A stretch of 64,000 nucleotides of DNA from Pseudomonas sp. ANT_H4 (GTDB taxonomy: Bacteria > Pseudomonadota > Gammaproteobacteria > Pseudomonadales > Pseudomonadaceae): NCBI RefSeq assembly GCF_008369295.1, contig NZ_VOBG01000026.1, positions 1 through 64,000 of the forward strand, in the 5' to 3' direction. The position numbers were made by a program, and so were the translations under genes. Positions 9,509 through 17,027 of the stretch are shown in pieces. Every line of letters starts with the position of its first letter. Position 1 is the stretch's first letter. Below the pieces are notes generated by a model that was not told the DNA's origin, did not search any database, and worked only from the letters and a program-made list of their open reading frames with translations.

Positions 9509-10175
9509 GGCGAGCGCTCCGATTTAAACGCGAAGTAGCAAAGTAGGACAGGCTGATAGCGCCCAGTGAAACCAGCAAAAGCACCAACGACATGAGGGCC
9601 GCTGCGCGGTCGTTAAAGGACTGAACGCTGTCATAAATGGAGATGGCGATGGTGCGGGTTTCACCGGGAATACTACCCCCGACCATTAGCACCACGCCGA
9701 ACTCACCCAGTGTATGGGCGAATGTCATCACCAGCGCCGACAGAATGCCGGGCCATGCCAGGGGCAGCTCGATCCGCAACAATATGCGCCAGGATGAAAG
9801 ACCACAGCAGCGAGCCGCTTCTCGAATATCCTGACCGACACCTTCAAAGGCCCGCTGCATGGGTTGTATAGCGAATGGTAGGTTGAACACTATTGAGGCC
9901 ACCAACAGACCTTCGAAAGAAAATGTCAGCTGGTGACCAAACAGTGACTCGTAGCCCTGGCCAACAGGCGAGCGTCTTCCCATCGACATCAGCAGGTAGA
10001 AGCCGAGCACAGTCGGTGGCAATACCAGTGGCAACGCCAATAACGCTTCCGTTAGGCTTTTTCCACGAAATGACGACCAGGCCAGTTTACGACCTGCCCA
10101 TATACCGACGGGCAGGAGGATCAGCATTGTCCAGAAGGACAGCTTGAGAGACAGCCACAATGCTGACCAATCCAT
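9501..10175 (-). CDS. modB: ModB, molybdate ABC transporter permease
   Basis: 224 residues with five hydrophobic helices and the BPD permease EAA loop (EAARCCGLSSWRILLRIELPLAWPG). It forms the membrane channel of the molybdate importer. It begins three bases after the modA stop and overlaps modC. Confidence 0.93.
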   Translation of the reverse strand: MDWSALWLSLKLSFWTMLILLPVGIWAGRKLAWSSFRGKSLTEALLALPLVLPPTVLGFYLLMSMGRRSPVGQGYESLFGHQLTFSFEGLLVASIVFNLPFAIQPMQRAFEGVGQDIREAARCCGLSSWRILLRIELPLAWPGILSALVMTFAHTLGEFGVVLMVGGSIPGETRTIAISIYDSVQSFNDRAAALMSLVLLLVSLGAISLSYFATSRLNRSARHG

Positions 10176-10178
10176 GGC

Positions 10179-10976
10179 TTACTGAGCCTTCTCTTCATTC
10201 GGCAAAACAAAGCCGTACTTGCGCATAATGTTGCGTGCAGCGGGCTCTTGGACATAGCGGTAGAACGCCTGCGTCGTTTCATCGGCGCCCTTGAGTAGTA
10301 CCATACGTTGACGCAGCGGCTCGTGCCATTCAGCAGGGATCAGGGCATATTCGCCGAGCTTACTGACGTCAGGTGCGAGCGCCAGGGAATAGGCAATAAT
10401 GCCGCCCTGAGCATTGCCCGAGGTGGCAAACTGAGCGGCCTGTACAACATTCTCACCCAGTACCAGCTTGTCCTTTACTGCATCCCAAAGACCGGCATGT
10501 TTCAACGCCTCCTCAGCACGCAGGCCGTAGGGGGCATGTTCAGGGTTGGCGATGGCGAATTTTTTGATTCGACCGTCGGCCAATGCAGCCCGCAAATCCT
10601 TGAGCTGAACATCGGCTTTCAGGGTTGAGCCGTGAGGCACCATCAACACGATCCTGCCCAGTGCGTACAGAGTGCCCTCATCGACCGTCTTACCTGCTGT
10701 GTTCAGCTGCTGAACATATCCCTCGTCGGCGGAAAGATATAACTGGAAGGGAGCGCCCTCGCTGATCTGACGAAAGAAGTTACCCGACGAACCAAATACC
10801 AGACGTATCTCTTTGCCAGTGTCAGCCTTGAACTGGGTATTTACTTCTTCCAACGCGAATTTCAAGTCGGCAGCGGCAGCCACGGTGGGTGTGACATCGG
10901 CGAAGGCCAGCACTGGCGCGGCTAAAACCAATGAGAGGCCCAATGTCCATTTTCTTATGCGTGTGAGGATCGGCAT
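10179..10976 (-). CDS. modA: ModA, periplasmic molybdate-binding protein
   Basis: 265 residues from the ATG at 10976, preferred because it begins a clear signal peptide (MPILTRIRKWTLGLSLVLAA, cleavage near AFA-DV). The mature part has the ModA fold signatures VAAAADLKFALEEV and LVFGSSGNFFRQI, where Ser residues bind the oxyanion. It delivers molybdate to ModBC in the periplasm. A possible ModE operator lies immediately upstream. Confidence 0.93.
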   Translation of the reverse strand: MPILTRIRKWTLGLSLVLAAPVLAFADVTPTVAAAADLKFALEEVNTQFKADTGKEIRLVFGSSGNFFRQISEGAPFQLYLSADEGYVQQLNTAGKTVDEGTLYALGRIVLMVPHGSTLKADVQLKDLRAALADGRIKKFAIANPEHAPYGLRAEEALKHAGLWDAVKDKLVLGENVVQAAQFATSGNAQGGIIAYSLALAPDVSKLGEYALIPAEWHEPLRQRMVLLKGADETTQAFYRYVQEPAARNIMRKYGFVLPNEEKAQ

Positions 10977-11000
10977 TCTCAACTCCAAATGAGTGACGGA

Positions 11001-11034
11001 TTGTATACAAAGCGCCGTATCCTTCCATATACAA
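11001..11034. promoter_or_regulatory. Putative ModE operator upstream of modA
   Basis: An interrupted inverted repeat TTGTATAC ... ATATACAA lies 25 bases upstream of the modA start and between modA and the modE-like gene. It resembles the paired TATA-rich half sites bound by ModE in other proteobacteria. The call rests on symmetry and position only. Confidence 0.5.
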
Positions 11035-11082
11035 CGATCCTCAGTCCACATCTCAGCGAGAAATTTATGCTTTGTAGGAGTT

Positions 11083-11427
11083 TTAGGTGACCAGCAAGGC
11101 CGTAATTTCGCCCATATGGCTTTCGATTTCAGCCAAGGCGCGAACACAGAGGTCGCGGTAAGACTTAAGCACTTGCTCGCCAGTAGCGGTCAATTGGGTT
11201 CCCCCGCCATGACGACCACCGGCTGACGTCGACACCAAAGGCTCCCGAAAGCAGCGGTTCATGGTTTCCACCAGTAGCCAGGCACGTCGATAGGACATCC
11301 CTAGGAGACGGGCGGCACCACTTATTGAGCCCGCCTCTTGAATCGCCGCGAGAAGATCAGCTTTGCCAGGCCCGATAGCGATGTCGTCGCCGCAGCGCAG
11401 ACGAATTTTTAGATCAAGCGTTTTCAT
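11083..11427 (-). CDS. modE: ModE-type regulator, DNA-binding domain only
   Basis: 114 residues forming the LysR-like winged helix of ModE (KADLLAAIQEAGSISGAARLLGMSYRRAW recognition region, then GGGTQLTATG). Full ModE has about 260 residues with two molybdate-binding TOBE domains; these are absent here, so metal sensing must be indirect or the protein is a short regulator as known in other modE-like genes. It precedes modABC on the same strand and probably regulates it. Confidence 0.85.
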   Translation of the reverse strand: MKTLDLKIRLRCGDDIAIGPGKADLLAAIQEAGSISGAARLLGMSYRRAWLLVETMNRCFREPLVSTSAGGRHGGGTQLTATGEQVLKSYRDLCVRALAEIESHMGEITALLVT

Positions 11428-11525
11428 GCAAGTGTGAGTCTGGTTCGGATGGATGCATCAAACCATAGAACGACGCCTGAGGCTTACCTTTGATACGCTA
11501 ATGACCTACGCGACATGGAATAAAC

Positions 11526-11819
11526 GAGCTGTTCCAGGAGGGGTTCAAATTCAGCAAGGCGGAGATACTGCTGATGGATCTGCGGCAGCCTAACGAATTC
11601 ACCGGCGACCTATTCGCGACATCACAGCCAGAGGCAAGCGGGTGAGTGATGAATGTTTTGGATGAGATAAATGCCCAGTGGGGGCGAGGTACATTGCGGA
11701 CTGCCAGCGTCCCTGTATCACCTGAATGGGGTATGAGGAGAGAGCTTAAGAGCCCCAGTTATACAACCAGGCTGGATGAGCTTTGGACTATTGGAGCGGG
11801 CTCATCTTGGTCACGCTAG
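11526..11819 (+). pseudogene. Foreign umuC/rulB 3' tail inside GInt1
   Basis: The frame reads ELFQEGFKFSKAEILLMDLRQ, then FTGDLFATSQPEASG, an in-frame TGA (11643), VMNVLDEIN and MRRELKSPSYTTRLDELW. It aligns with the end of rulB at 12650-12942 but differs at many bases, so it is a second, independent UmuC C-terminus of about 97 codons. It sits between the mod cargo and the 3' end of GInt1. It most likely records capture of DNA flanking an earlier insertion of this island in another umuC gene. Confidence 0.85.
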
Positions 11820-11848
11820 CTTTCGTCGCCACAAAATTCGCGTATTTG

Positions 11849-11955
11849 CCATGGACACCACTTGATCCATTTCTGTGAAAAATGCGTGTGGTCTATGGAC
11901 ATCGGACACCTGATCTAAACCCTGTCAAATATTCATTCAAACCGATGTCCATGGG
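11849..11955. repeat. CCATGGACATCGG repeats at the GInt1 right end
   Basis: Three related copies occur here: CCATGGACACC at 11849, CTATGGACATCGGACACC at 11893 and an inverted copy ACCGATGTCCATGGG at 11941. The last two face each other as an inverted repeat over about 60 bp. With the left-end copy at 372 they frame the island, as expected for recombinase or GinD binding sites. Confidence 0.5.
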
Positions 11956-11972
11956 TTGACATCTTTCCTTTA

Positions 11973-11979
11973 CATCGAT
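11973..11979. repeat. Right CATCGAT direct repeat of GInt1
   Basis: The second copy of the 7-bp sequence at the left boundary (320-326). rulB coding sequence resumes here in the same frame (I-D-E-I-F-C-D-L-T-G). Confidence 0.75.
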
Positions 11980-12942
11980 GAGATTTTCTGTGACCTGACC
12001 GGTATGCCCGGCAACCTCACAGAACTTGGGCGGAAGATCCGCGCCAGGGTGTTGAAACACACCGGAATTCCGGTGGGCGTTGGCATCGCCCATACAAAAA
12101 CCCTAGCGAAACTGGCCAATCACACAGCAAAACGACTGCAAGCGCAGACTGGCGGCGTGGTGGACCTGCGCGATCCTTTCAAACGCGACTGGGTGTTGCG
12201 TAACACGGCCGTTGAAGAGGTGTGGGGCATTGGTCGACGCATGACAACTCACATGCAGGCCTTGGGCATTCGCACGGCAATGGACTTGGCCAAGGCCGAC
12301 CCGTTCTTGCTCGGCCGCAAATTCAGCGTCGTTTTGGAGAAAACCATACGCGAGCTTGCCGGCACTTCTTGTCTGGCGCTGGAGGACGCAGCTCCGTCCA
12401 AGCAGGAGATCTGTTGCAGCAGAATGTTTGGAGTGCGACTGGAGACGATCGAACCGATCAAGGAAGCGGTGGCCACCTATGCACAACGGGCGTCGGAGAA
12501 GCTGCGCGCCCAGCATTCTTTGTGCAAAAAGATCCGCGTGAGCATTCGTACTGGAATGTTTAACCCAGGCGAAGCGCGTTACGCCAACGGCGTTCTAGTG
12601 GAGCTTCCCTATCCCACCAATGACTTGCGCTTGATCACAAAAGCAGCTACGCAAGCAGTGGAGCGCCTGTTCCGTCAAGGGTTCCGGTACAGCAAGGCCG
12701 AGGTGTTGCTGATGGATCTGCGACAACCAGGTGAATTCACCGACGATCTTTTTGCGCATACGCAGCCGGCGGCCGCGGACAAGGTGATGAATGTGCTCGA
12801 TGAGATCAACAACCGGTGGGGGCGCGGTACGCTACGCTCCGCCGCGGTGCCAGCAGCGCCGGCCTGGGCGATGCGTCGTGAGTTGATGAGCCAGAGCTAC
12901 ACCACCAGGCTTGACCAGTTATGGACGGTAAACGCCAATTGA
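11974..12942 (+). pseudogene. rulB: rulB/umuC 3' portion
   Basis: 323 codons from IDEIFCDLTGMPG to the stop. They contain the polymerase palm (VGVGIAHTKTLAKLANHTAKR), the fingers/thumb HhH segment (VEEVWGIGRRMTTHMQALGIRTA) and the little-finger domain with the umuC C-terminal block (GRGTLRSAAVPAAP, SQSYTTRLDQLW). The reading frame is intact but separated from the catalytic N-terminus by GInt1. An ATG at 11956 lies in island DNA and is not the native start. Confidence 0.92.
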
Positions 12943-12970
12943 GGCGGAAACATTCTGAGGGGGGGTCTGT

Positions 12971-13612
12971 ATGTGCAGTCATTATGAAGCGCCGACGCCG
13001 CAGCAGCTCGCCGACACATTCGGCATTGATCCTTACGAGCAGGGCAAGTTGGAACTGTATCCAGGCTACACCGGACCTTTTATCCGTCGCACGGAACATT
13101 TCGACCTTGATGCTGAGACGCTGGCGCCGGTGGAAGTGTTGTCAGGCTCGTTTGGCCTGATTCCGCACTGGAGCAAAGACACAAAAATTGTTAGGCACAC
13201 CTATAACTGCCGATGGGAGACGGCCAGCCAAAAGCCGTCGTTCCGCACAGCTTGGCGAAAGGCACAGCACTGCATCATCCCTGCTGCGGCCATATACGAG
13301 CCTGACTGGCGATCGAGGAAGTCGATTGCTACGCGCATCGCCCGTGCGGACGGCGAGTTGATGGGCATCGCGGGTCTTTGGGAACAATGGCGCGATCCTG
13401 ATACAGGGAAGATCCTGCACAGTTACACGATGTTGACCATCAACGCGGACGATCACCCATTCATGCGCAACTACCACAAGCCCCAGGATGAGAAACGCAT
13501 GCTGGTGATCTTGCCCCGAGGGCTGTATGGCGACTGGTTGAAAGCCCCTGCCGGGGATAGCATGGAGTTCATCCGACAGTACCCGGCTGACCGGATGACC
13601 GTTGCCATGTGA
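12971..13612 (+). CDS. SRAP (YedK/HMCES-type) protein
   Basis: 213 residues beginning MC; Cys2 is the catalytic residue that forms a covalent thiazolidine link with abasic sites in single-stranded DNA. Other family marks are the ETASQKPSFR stretch, PAAAIYEPDW and the catalytic His region MLTINADDHPFMRNYHKPQDEKRM. It lies 28 bases after rulB, the usual place for an SRAP gene behind rulAB on Pseudomonas islands, fitting an SOS/lesion-tolerance cassette. The gene looks intact although the polymerase gene before it is broken; its transcription from the rul promoter would be blocked by GInt1. Confidence 0.9.
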   Translation: MCSHYEAPTPQQLADTFGIDPYEQGKLELYPGYTGPFIRRTEHFDLDAETLAPVEVLSGSFGLIPHWSKDTKIVRHTYNCRWETASQKPSFRTAWRKAQHCIIPAAAIYEPDWRSRKSIATRIARADGELMGIAGLWEQWRDPDTGKILHSYTMLTINADDHPFMRNYHKPQDEKRMLVILPRGLYGDWLKAPAGDSMEFIRQYPADRMTVAM

Positions 13613-13755
13613 TTTTCCGTGACCTTTGTCGCGTGCGAATAGCACGAGTACTGAGCGTCTCCTCGAGCGCACTGACAGAATTGCTGTAGTGGGCCTATGA
13701 TTGTCCGTCAGCGAGATCACAGGGATCTCGGCCACCGTCCAAATAAGGCTTTCAA

Positions 13756-14046
13756 ATGAAATACACAGCAGTTCGGCGCATCTACTTCCATTCTGATGAG
13801 GCAGGCTTAGTAGCAAAAGACGTCGCGAAGGAAATCGTGTCCGAGGTCCCACCGCAGTTAGGCTATCGCATAGACGATTCTGCGTGGCACCGAAGCGATC
13901 GGCCGAAAATTGAAGATGTTGAAATTGACGCTGCATCTGGAGCCTGTACCGTCCAATTGGAACCAATGGTAGCGGGTAGTGCGGAGTCGGTAGGCCGGGC
14001 CTTCGACACAATCCTGAATCACGATGGTTGGAAAGAATGGTCGTAG
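13756..14046 (+). CDS. Hypothetical 96-residue protein
   Basis: The product starts MKYTAVRRIYFHSDEAG. No signal peptide, membrane segment or family motif is recognised. The composition is acidic and soluble. It stands alone between the rulB/SRAP cassette and the integrase, with about 140 bases of non-coding DNA before it. The ATG follows AAGGCTTTCAA, a weak ribosome-binding site. Confidence 0.5.
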   Translation: MKYTAVRRIYFHSDEAGLVAKDVAKEIVSEVPPQLGYRIDDSAWHRSDRPKIEDVEIDAASGACTVQLEPMVAGSAESVGRAFDTILNHDGWKEWS

Positions 14047-14192
14047 TAGTCTCACATTGCGTCATCTGATATTGGCGTTCTCGAATTTTCCGTGAACATG
14101 CCGAAAACATTGGTGTTAGGCTTCGCTGGAGGCCTACCACCAACTCTCTCAGGATCGACCTCGATCCGCGTTCAATCCTGACAGAGAGCCCT

Positions 14193-14866
14193 ATGACCGA
14201 TATTCGCCGCGCAACATCCCTTCGCCAAACCAATTCAAACACCTCATTCGCGTTGCATCAGTTACCGGGCGAAATCCTGAGCGTGACGTGATGCTGCTAT
14301 GGGTCACGCACACGACTGGTATCCGTGTCACCGAACTCGCCCAGGTCGAAATTTCAGACGTGCTTTATCCAAGTGGAGCGGTGCGACCAGAGGTGTATCT
14401 GTCGTCGTCCATCACGAAGGGCTGTCGTGCCCGGAACATTTACCTCACACACCCGAAATGCCTTGAAGCCCTTGAGCGCTGGTTTGAGGTGCGTATGGCT
14501 CGCCGTTGGGGTTATACCGGCGCCGATGAGTATCGAGGCATGCGCCCAGGTTCGAAGCTGGTTCTGAGTCACAAGGGGCAAGCCTTCGAACTTGCATTCA
14601 AACACCGCCAGTTGGATAGCGGGCCAGAGGTATACAGGGCGTGTGATTCCCTGCAACAGGCCATCAGCAGGCTTTACCGTCAGGCGGGGATAAAGCGGGG
14701 TTCATCGCACAGCGGACGGCGCTCACTCGCGGCAAAGGTACTGGCCGCGACTGGTGACGTCGAAACGGTTCAGATGATTTTGGGGCATTCCTGTATTGAT
14801 CACACTAAGCCCTATTTAAGCGTTGATCCCGCTGTCATTCGGCGGGCTTTTGAGATTGCGCTATAG
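14193..14866 (+). pseudogene. Tyrosine integrase with frameshift at its start
   Basis: The downstream frame encodes DRYSPRNIPSPNQFKHLIRV to the end with all catalytic boxes: Arg in TTGIRVTEL, Lys in SSSITKGCRARN, HSGRR (HxxR), His in ILGHSCIDH and Tyr in KPYLSVD. The ATG at 14193 (ATGACCGATATT) is out of this frame. Homologues I recall start MTDRYSP, so a lost ACCG from a tandem ACCGACCG would explain the shift. Without slippage, the first in-frame start is at 14285/14288, which removes about 30 residues. It heads a module of regulator and small genes and probably mobilised it. Confidence 0.7.
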
Positions 14867-14898
14867 GCTTGTTTTCACAAGCGCTCTTTCATGAGATA

Positions 14899-14918
14899 GT
14901 TAACCGAATTAGGTGAAC
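14899..14918. promoter_or_regulatory. Operator GTTAACCG..-type upstream of regulator 1
   Basis: GTTAACCGAATTAGGTGAAC is a near-perfect version of the palindrome repeated at 15207. It lies 22 bases upstream of the PapB-like gene and is probably its autoregulatory site. Confidence 0.55.
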
Positions 14919-14939
14919 GTTTCTATCTGAGGTTTGGCG

Positions 14940-15185
14940 GTGTCTGAGAAAAACAAACTGGTTCCAGGTGAGGTTGACCCTGCCCATTTGGCGGGGCTTT
15001 TGCGCTTCACCGGCATTCATGGCGAGTCAGTTGTTGCAGCGTTGCGCGGTCATTTTGTCGAAGGTCGCAAGCAGGCCGATGTCTGTCGTGAATTCAATGT
15101 TAAGCCTCCGTTGCTTTCTAGAAAGGTGGCCGATTTGAACGAGGTCAGCGACATTGCCAGGGAGGTATCAATATTTTACCGATAA
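14940..15185 (+). CDS. PapB/FocB-like DNA-binding regulator 1
   Basis: About 81 residues from GTG 14940 (AGG at 14930; a TTG at 14934 is less well spaced). The pattern LAGLLRFTGIHGESVVAALRGHFVEGRKQADVCREFNVKPPLLSRKVADL matches PapB-type fimbrial regulators, in which a helix-turn-helix follows GEKVIxAL-x-x-x-x-V-x-G. It is flanked on both sides by identical GTTAAC palindromes, implying it represses itself and the small-gene array that follows. A paralogue occurs at 18394. Fimbrial function is unlikely in this context. Confidence 0.65.
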   Translation: MSEKNKLVPGEVDPAHLAGLLRFTGIHGESVVAALRGHFVEGRKQADVCREFNVKPPLLSRKVADLNEVSDIAREVSIFYR

Positions 15186-15206
15186 CGGTTAACAATCTAT
15201 TGTTTA

Positions 15207-15226
15207 GTTAACCGAATACGGTTAAC
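15207..15226. promoter_or_regulatory. Perfect palindromic operator before small-gene array 1
   Basis: GTTAACCGAATACGGTTAAC has perfect 8-bp arms. A further half site CGGTTAAC lies at 15186. Together they precede the first gene of the array, so the adjacent regulator probably controls the array. Confidence 0.65.
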
Positions 15227-15262
15227 ATATCCTCATTGAGGCGAATCACTGAGGACAGGCAA

Positions 15263-15478
15263 ATGACCAACCGTAACGCGCAATTTCTGGCTGTCATCGA
15301 CGGCGGTACAAAGGCTGAAATTCTTGAATCCATCGCGGTTCACTACGGGATCAGCTCCGAAAAAGCTTTCGCAGAAGTCACGGACGACCAAGCCGAACAC
15401 CTGTTGGATTACATGGTTGAGCCGCAGCGTACCGCAGCGTCGGTTCTGATGCACCGTCACGGAATGCGCGGCTGGTAA
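15263..15478 (+). CDS. Small hypothetical protein, array 1
   Basis: 71 residues from ATG 15263 with GAGGACAGG upstream; the in-frame TTG at 15236 lies in a leader also found before the gene at 18720 (GCGAATCACTGAGGA). The protein (MTNRNAQFLAVIDGG..) is soluble, alpha-rich and of unknown family. It is the first gene of the AGGAAAAC-linked array. The end of this gene and its spacer (GGCTGGTAATCAACCTGCCC and following bases) recur at 19117. Confidence 0.6.
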   Translation: MTNRNAQFLAVIDGGTKAEILESIAVHYGISSEKAFAEVTDDQAEHLLDYMVEPQRTAASVLMHRHGMRGW

Positions 15479-15521
15479 TCAACCTGCCCCGGTACGCCGG
15501 GGCCTTCAAGGAAAACAACGC

Positions 15522-15626
15522 ATGGAAATGAAATTTCGCACTACGTCCGGCGCCATCATCAGCCGCGACCCGCTGGCAGAGGCAGGCGATCACGTCGCCC
15601 TCTTTGAACAACCTGCTGACTTGTAG
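15522..15626 (+). CDS. 34-residue peptide, array 1
   Basis: The short frame MEMKFRTTSGAIISRDPLAE.. ends in TAG. It is preceded by AAGGAAAACAACGC, the array's standard leader, and its stop merges with the next leader (TAGGAAAAC). No family is known. Confidence 0.5.
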   Translation: MEMKFRTTSGAIISRDPLAEAGDHVALFEQPADL

Positions 15627-15636
15627 GAAAACGGTC

Positions 15637-15852
15637 ATGGCTGATGGGTTTGAAGATCTACTAACAGAGGCTGGGTATCGCCTTATTGATCCAAACGGCA
15701 AGTGGCCGATAACTTGGGTCATCGGGGACAGTTGGGTGGTTCTGAGCGAGTATTGGGAGTGGACAGTCGGCCCTGATGAGCCTGCTACCGAGGAACAAAT
15801 TCGTAAGCTACTGGCACGTTCTGGCGGGACTTACGATTTGCAGGACTATTGA
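15637..15852 (+). CDS. Small hypothetical protein, array 1
   Basis: 71 residues from ATG 15637, 5 bases after the leader AGGAAAACGGTC. It is rich in Trp and acidic residues (WPITWVIGDSWVV, YWEWTVGPDEPATEEQIRKLL). The family is not recognised. The reading frame ends immediately before another AGGAAA sequence. Confidence 0.55.
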   Translation: MADGFEDLLTEAGYRLIDPNGKWPITWVIGDSWVVLSEYWEWTVGPDEPATEEQIRKLLARSGGTYDLQDY

Positions 15853-15967
15853 TAGGAAACCGCCGCTGTACCCAAGCCCTGGCCCTCAAAGCCAGGGCCG
15901 AGGACTTAGAAACAGGCCACTTTCGGCCCTCGGATCGAGCAGGACAACGCCCAGGAGGGCAAAGCAA

Positions 15968-16411
15968 ATGGCTGTGGTTATTGATATCCAATCGTTGCTC
16001 CCGCGCATTACTGCGGTTGGTTCCGCGCTTGATGTGTTGGCCAACGTCACTGACGCAAGTGAGCGCGTGTCGGAGCCAACGACACCGGACCAGCAGGCTG
16101 CAATGCAGCAGGTGAACATCGAGCGCGGGAAGTTGTATGAAGATTTGCTCTCGTTGCTGGTCAAGCCGCCTGCCCAGCGTGCCGCTGAAGCTGCGGCGTT
16201 GCGGGCTGTATTCGCCCAGGTATCGCGATGCCTGAAAGATCAGCCGCTCGCTCTCGAAACGCTTGAGGCCTACGAAGAAGACGCTGCCAATAGCCATTCA
16301 GACGTGCCCCGTCTGCGGGGGTTCCTGCAAGGTTTGTGCGCCGGTAAGTCGCTGTCATTTGAGGACTACTGCGAAGTTGATGCCCTCATTGTGTCGGCCT
16401 TCGATTTGTAA
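15968..16411 (+). CDS. Hypothetical helical protein, array 1
   Basis: 147 residues (MAVVIDIQSLLPRITAVGSALDVL..) predicted mostly helical and soluble. ATG 15968 follows AGGAGGGCAAAGCA. A 115-base spacer before it carries a GC-rich inverted repeat (CCCTGGC .. GCCAGGG). The product is the largest of the array proteins apart from the lipoprotein. No function is assigned. Confidence 0.55.
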   Translation: MAVVIDIQSLLPRITAVGSALDVLANVTDASERVSEPTTPDQQAAMQQVNIERGKLYEDLLSLLVKPPAQRAAEAAALRAVFAQVSRCLKDQPLALETLEAYEEDAANSHSDVPRLRGFLQGLCAGKSLSFEDYCEVDALIVSAFDL

Positions 16412-16422
16412 GGGAAAACGAC

Positions 16423-16590
16423 ATGAGCATCAGTGGAGCAATTTATTTCTCAGCATTTCTCGTTGTTTTTTTTGGATGGCTCAGCTCGCAAGCTGCATCT
16501 TTCTGGAAGTTGTGGCTCGGGTTCTTTGTGGTGACTGATGGCCTGACGTGGTTCATCTACGTGTGTTCAGTCATGGCCGATCAACAGTAA
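16423..16590 (+). CDS. 55-residue membrane protein, copy 1
   Basis: MSISGAIYFSAFLVVFFGWL followed by a second hydrophobic stretch (LWLGFFVVTDGLTWFIYVCS): two predicted transmembrane helices. The preceding leader is AAGGGAAAACGAC. A nearly identical gene is at 19469, including the following spacer CTGTTCGAGGAAAAC, showing a duplication. A small inner-membrane protein of unknown role. Confidence 0.65.
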   Translation: MSISGAIYFSAFLVVFFGWLSSQAASFWKLWLGFFVVTDGLTWFIYVCSVMADQQ

Positions 16591-16608
16591 CTGTTCGAGG
16601 AAAACCCG

Positions 16609-16914
16609 ATGGAAGTCACCAGTTCGACCGGCGAAGAAACCCAAGTGGTTTTGGCCGAAAACGCCGGTACCGGCAAAGGCAAAAGCTTCCTGCCAGACGT
16701 CACGCCGAAGTACGGCACACGGTTTGTCACGGTTACACAGACACTGCCCGATATGGAGCGCTTCGAAGCATATCGTCGCAAGACTGCCGCTTTCGAAGAG
16801 TGGAGGCAAAAGCTGAACCGTGGTGATCGCCTTCCCCGTGGCCGTTTTTTTAAAGGCAAGAAACCAGGGCGAAAGCTCGTTGTATTGGACGAGTTCTGGC
16901 AAGCGTTTAGTTAA
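16609..16914 (+). CDS. Basic hypothetical protein, array 1
   Basis: 101 residues (MEVTSSTGEETQVVLAENAG..) with a strongly basic C-terminal half (LNRGDRLPRGRFFKGKKPGRK). It could bind nucleic acid, which is inference from charge only. Leader CGAGGAAAACCCG sits 5 bases before the ATG, and the stop runs into AAGGGAAAATACC. Confidence 0.55.
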   Translation: MEVTSSTGEETQVVLAENAGTGKGKSFLPDVTPKYGTRFVTVTQTLPDMERFEAYRRKTAAFEEWRQKLNRGDRLPRGRFFKGKKPGRKLVVLDEFWQAFS

Positions 16915-17027
16915 GGGAAAATACCGTGAGCGAGCCCTTTGCCCCTGCGGTGCTGATCGACCCTGATGATTGCCGACGCGATGGATGTGCCTGTGTTTAT
17001 GATCGAGTAGTGACGGAGGAAGCAATC

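Larger units (their letters stand above)
327..11979 (+). mobile_element. GInt1 genomic island inserted in rulB
   Basis: The element is defined by the two halves of rulB and the CATCGAT repeats. It has the tripartite GInt layout: a gin operon at the 5' end (388-7216), cargo (7492-11819: TSUP permease, modCBA, modE-like gene, a foreign umuC tail) and a short non-coding 3' end (about 11820-11979). Copies of a motif resembling CCATGGACATCGG lie near both ends. ginA is broken by an IS, so this copy is probably immobile unless complemented by another gin operon; the family rule that all four gin genes are essential comes from published work on GInts. The assignment rests on gene order and boundaries. 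Confidence 0.8.

Noticed and set aside
13142..14242. 366-codon minus-strand frame
   Set aside because: It is antisense to the SRAP gene and the integrase start, with low-complexity composition and no motif.
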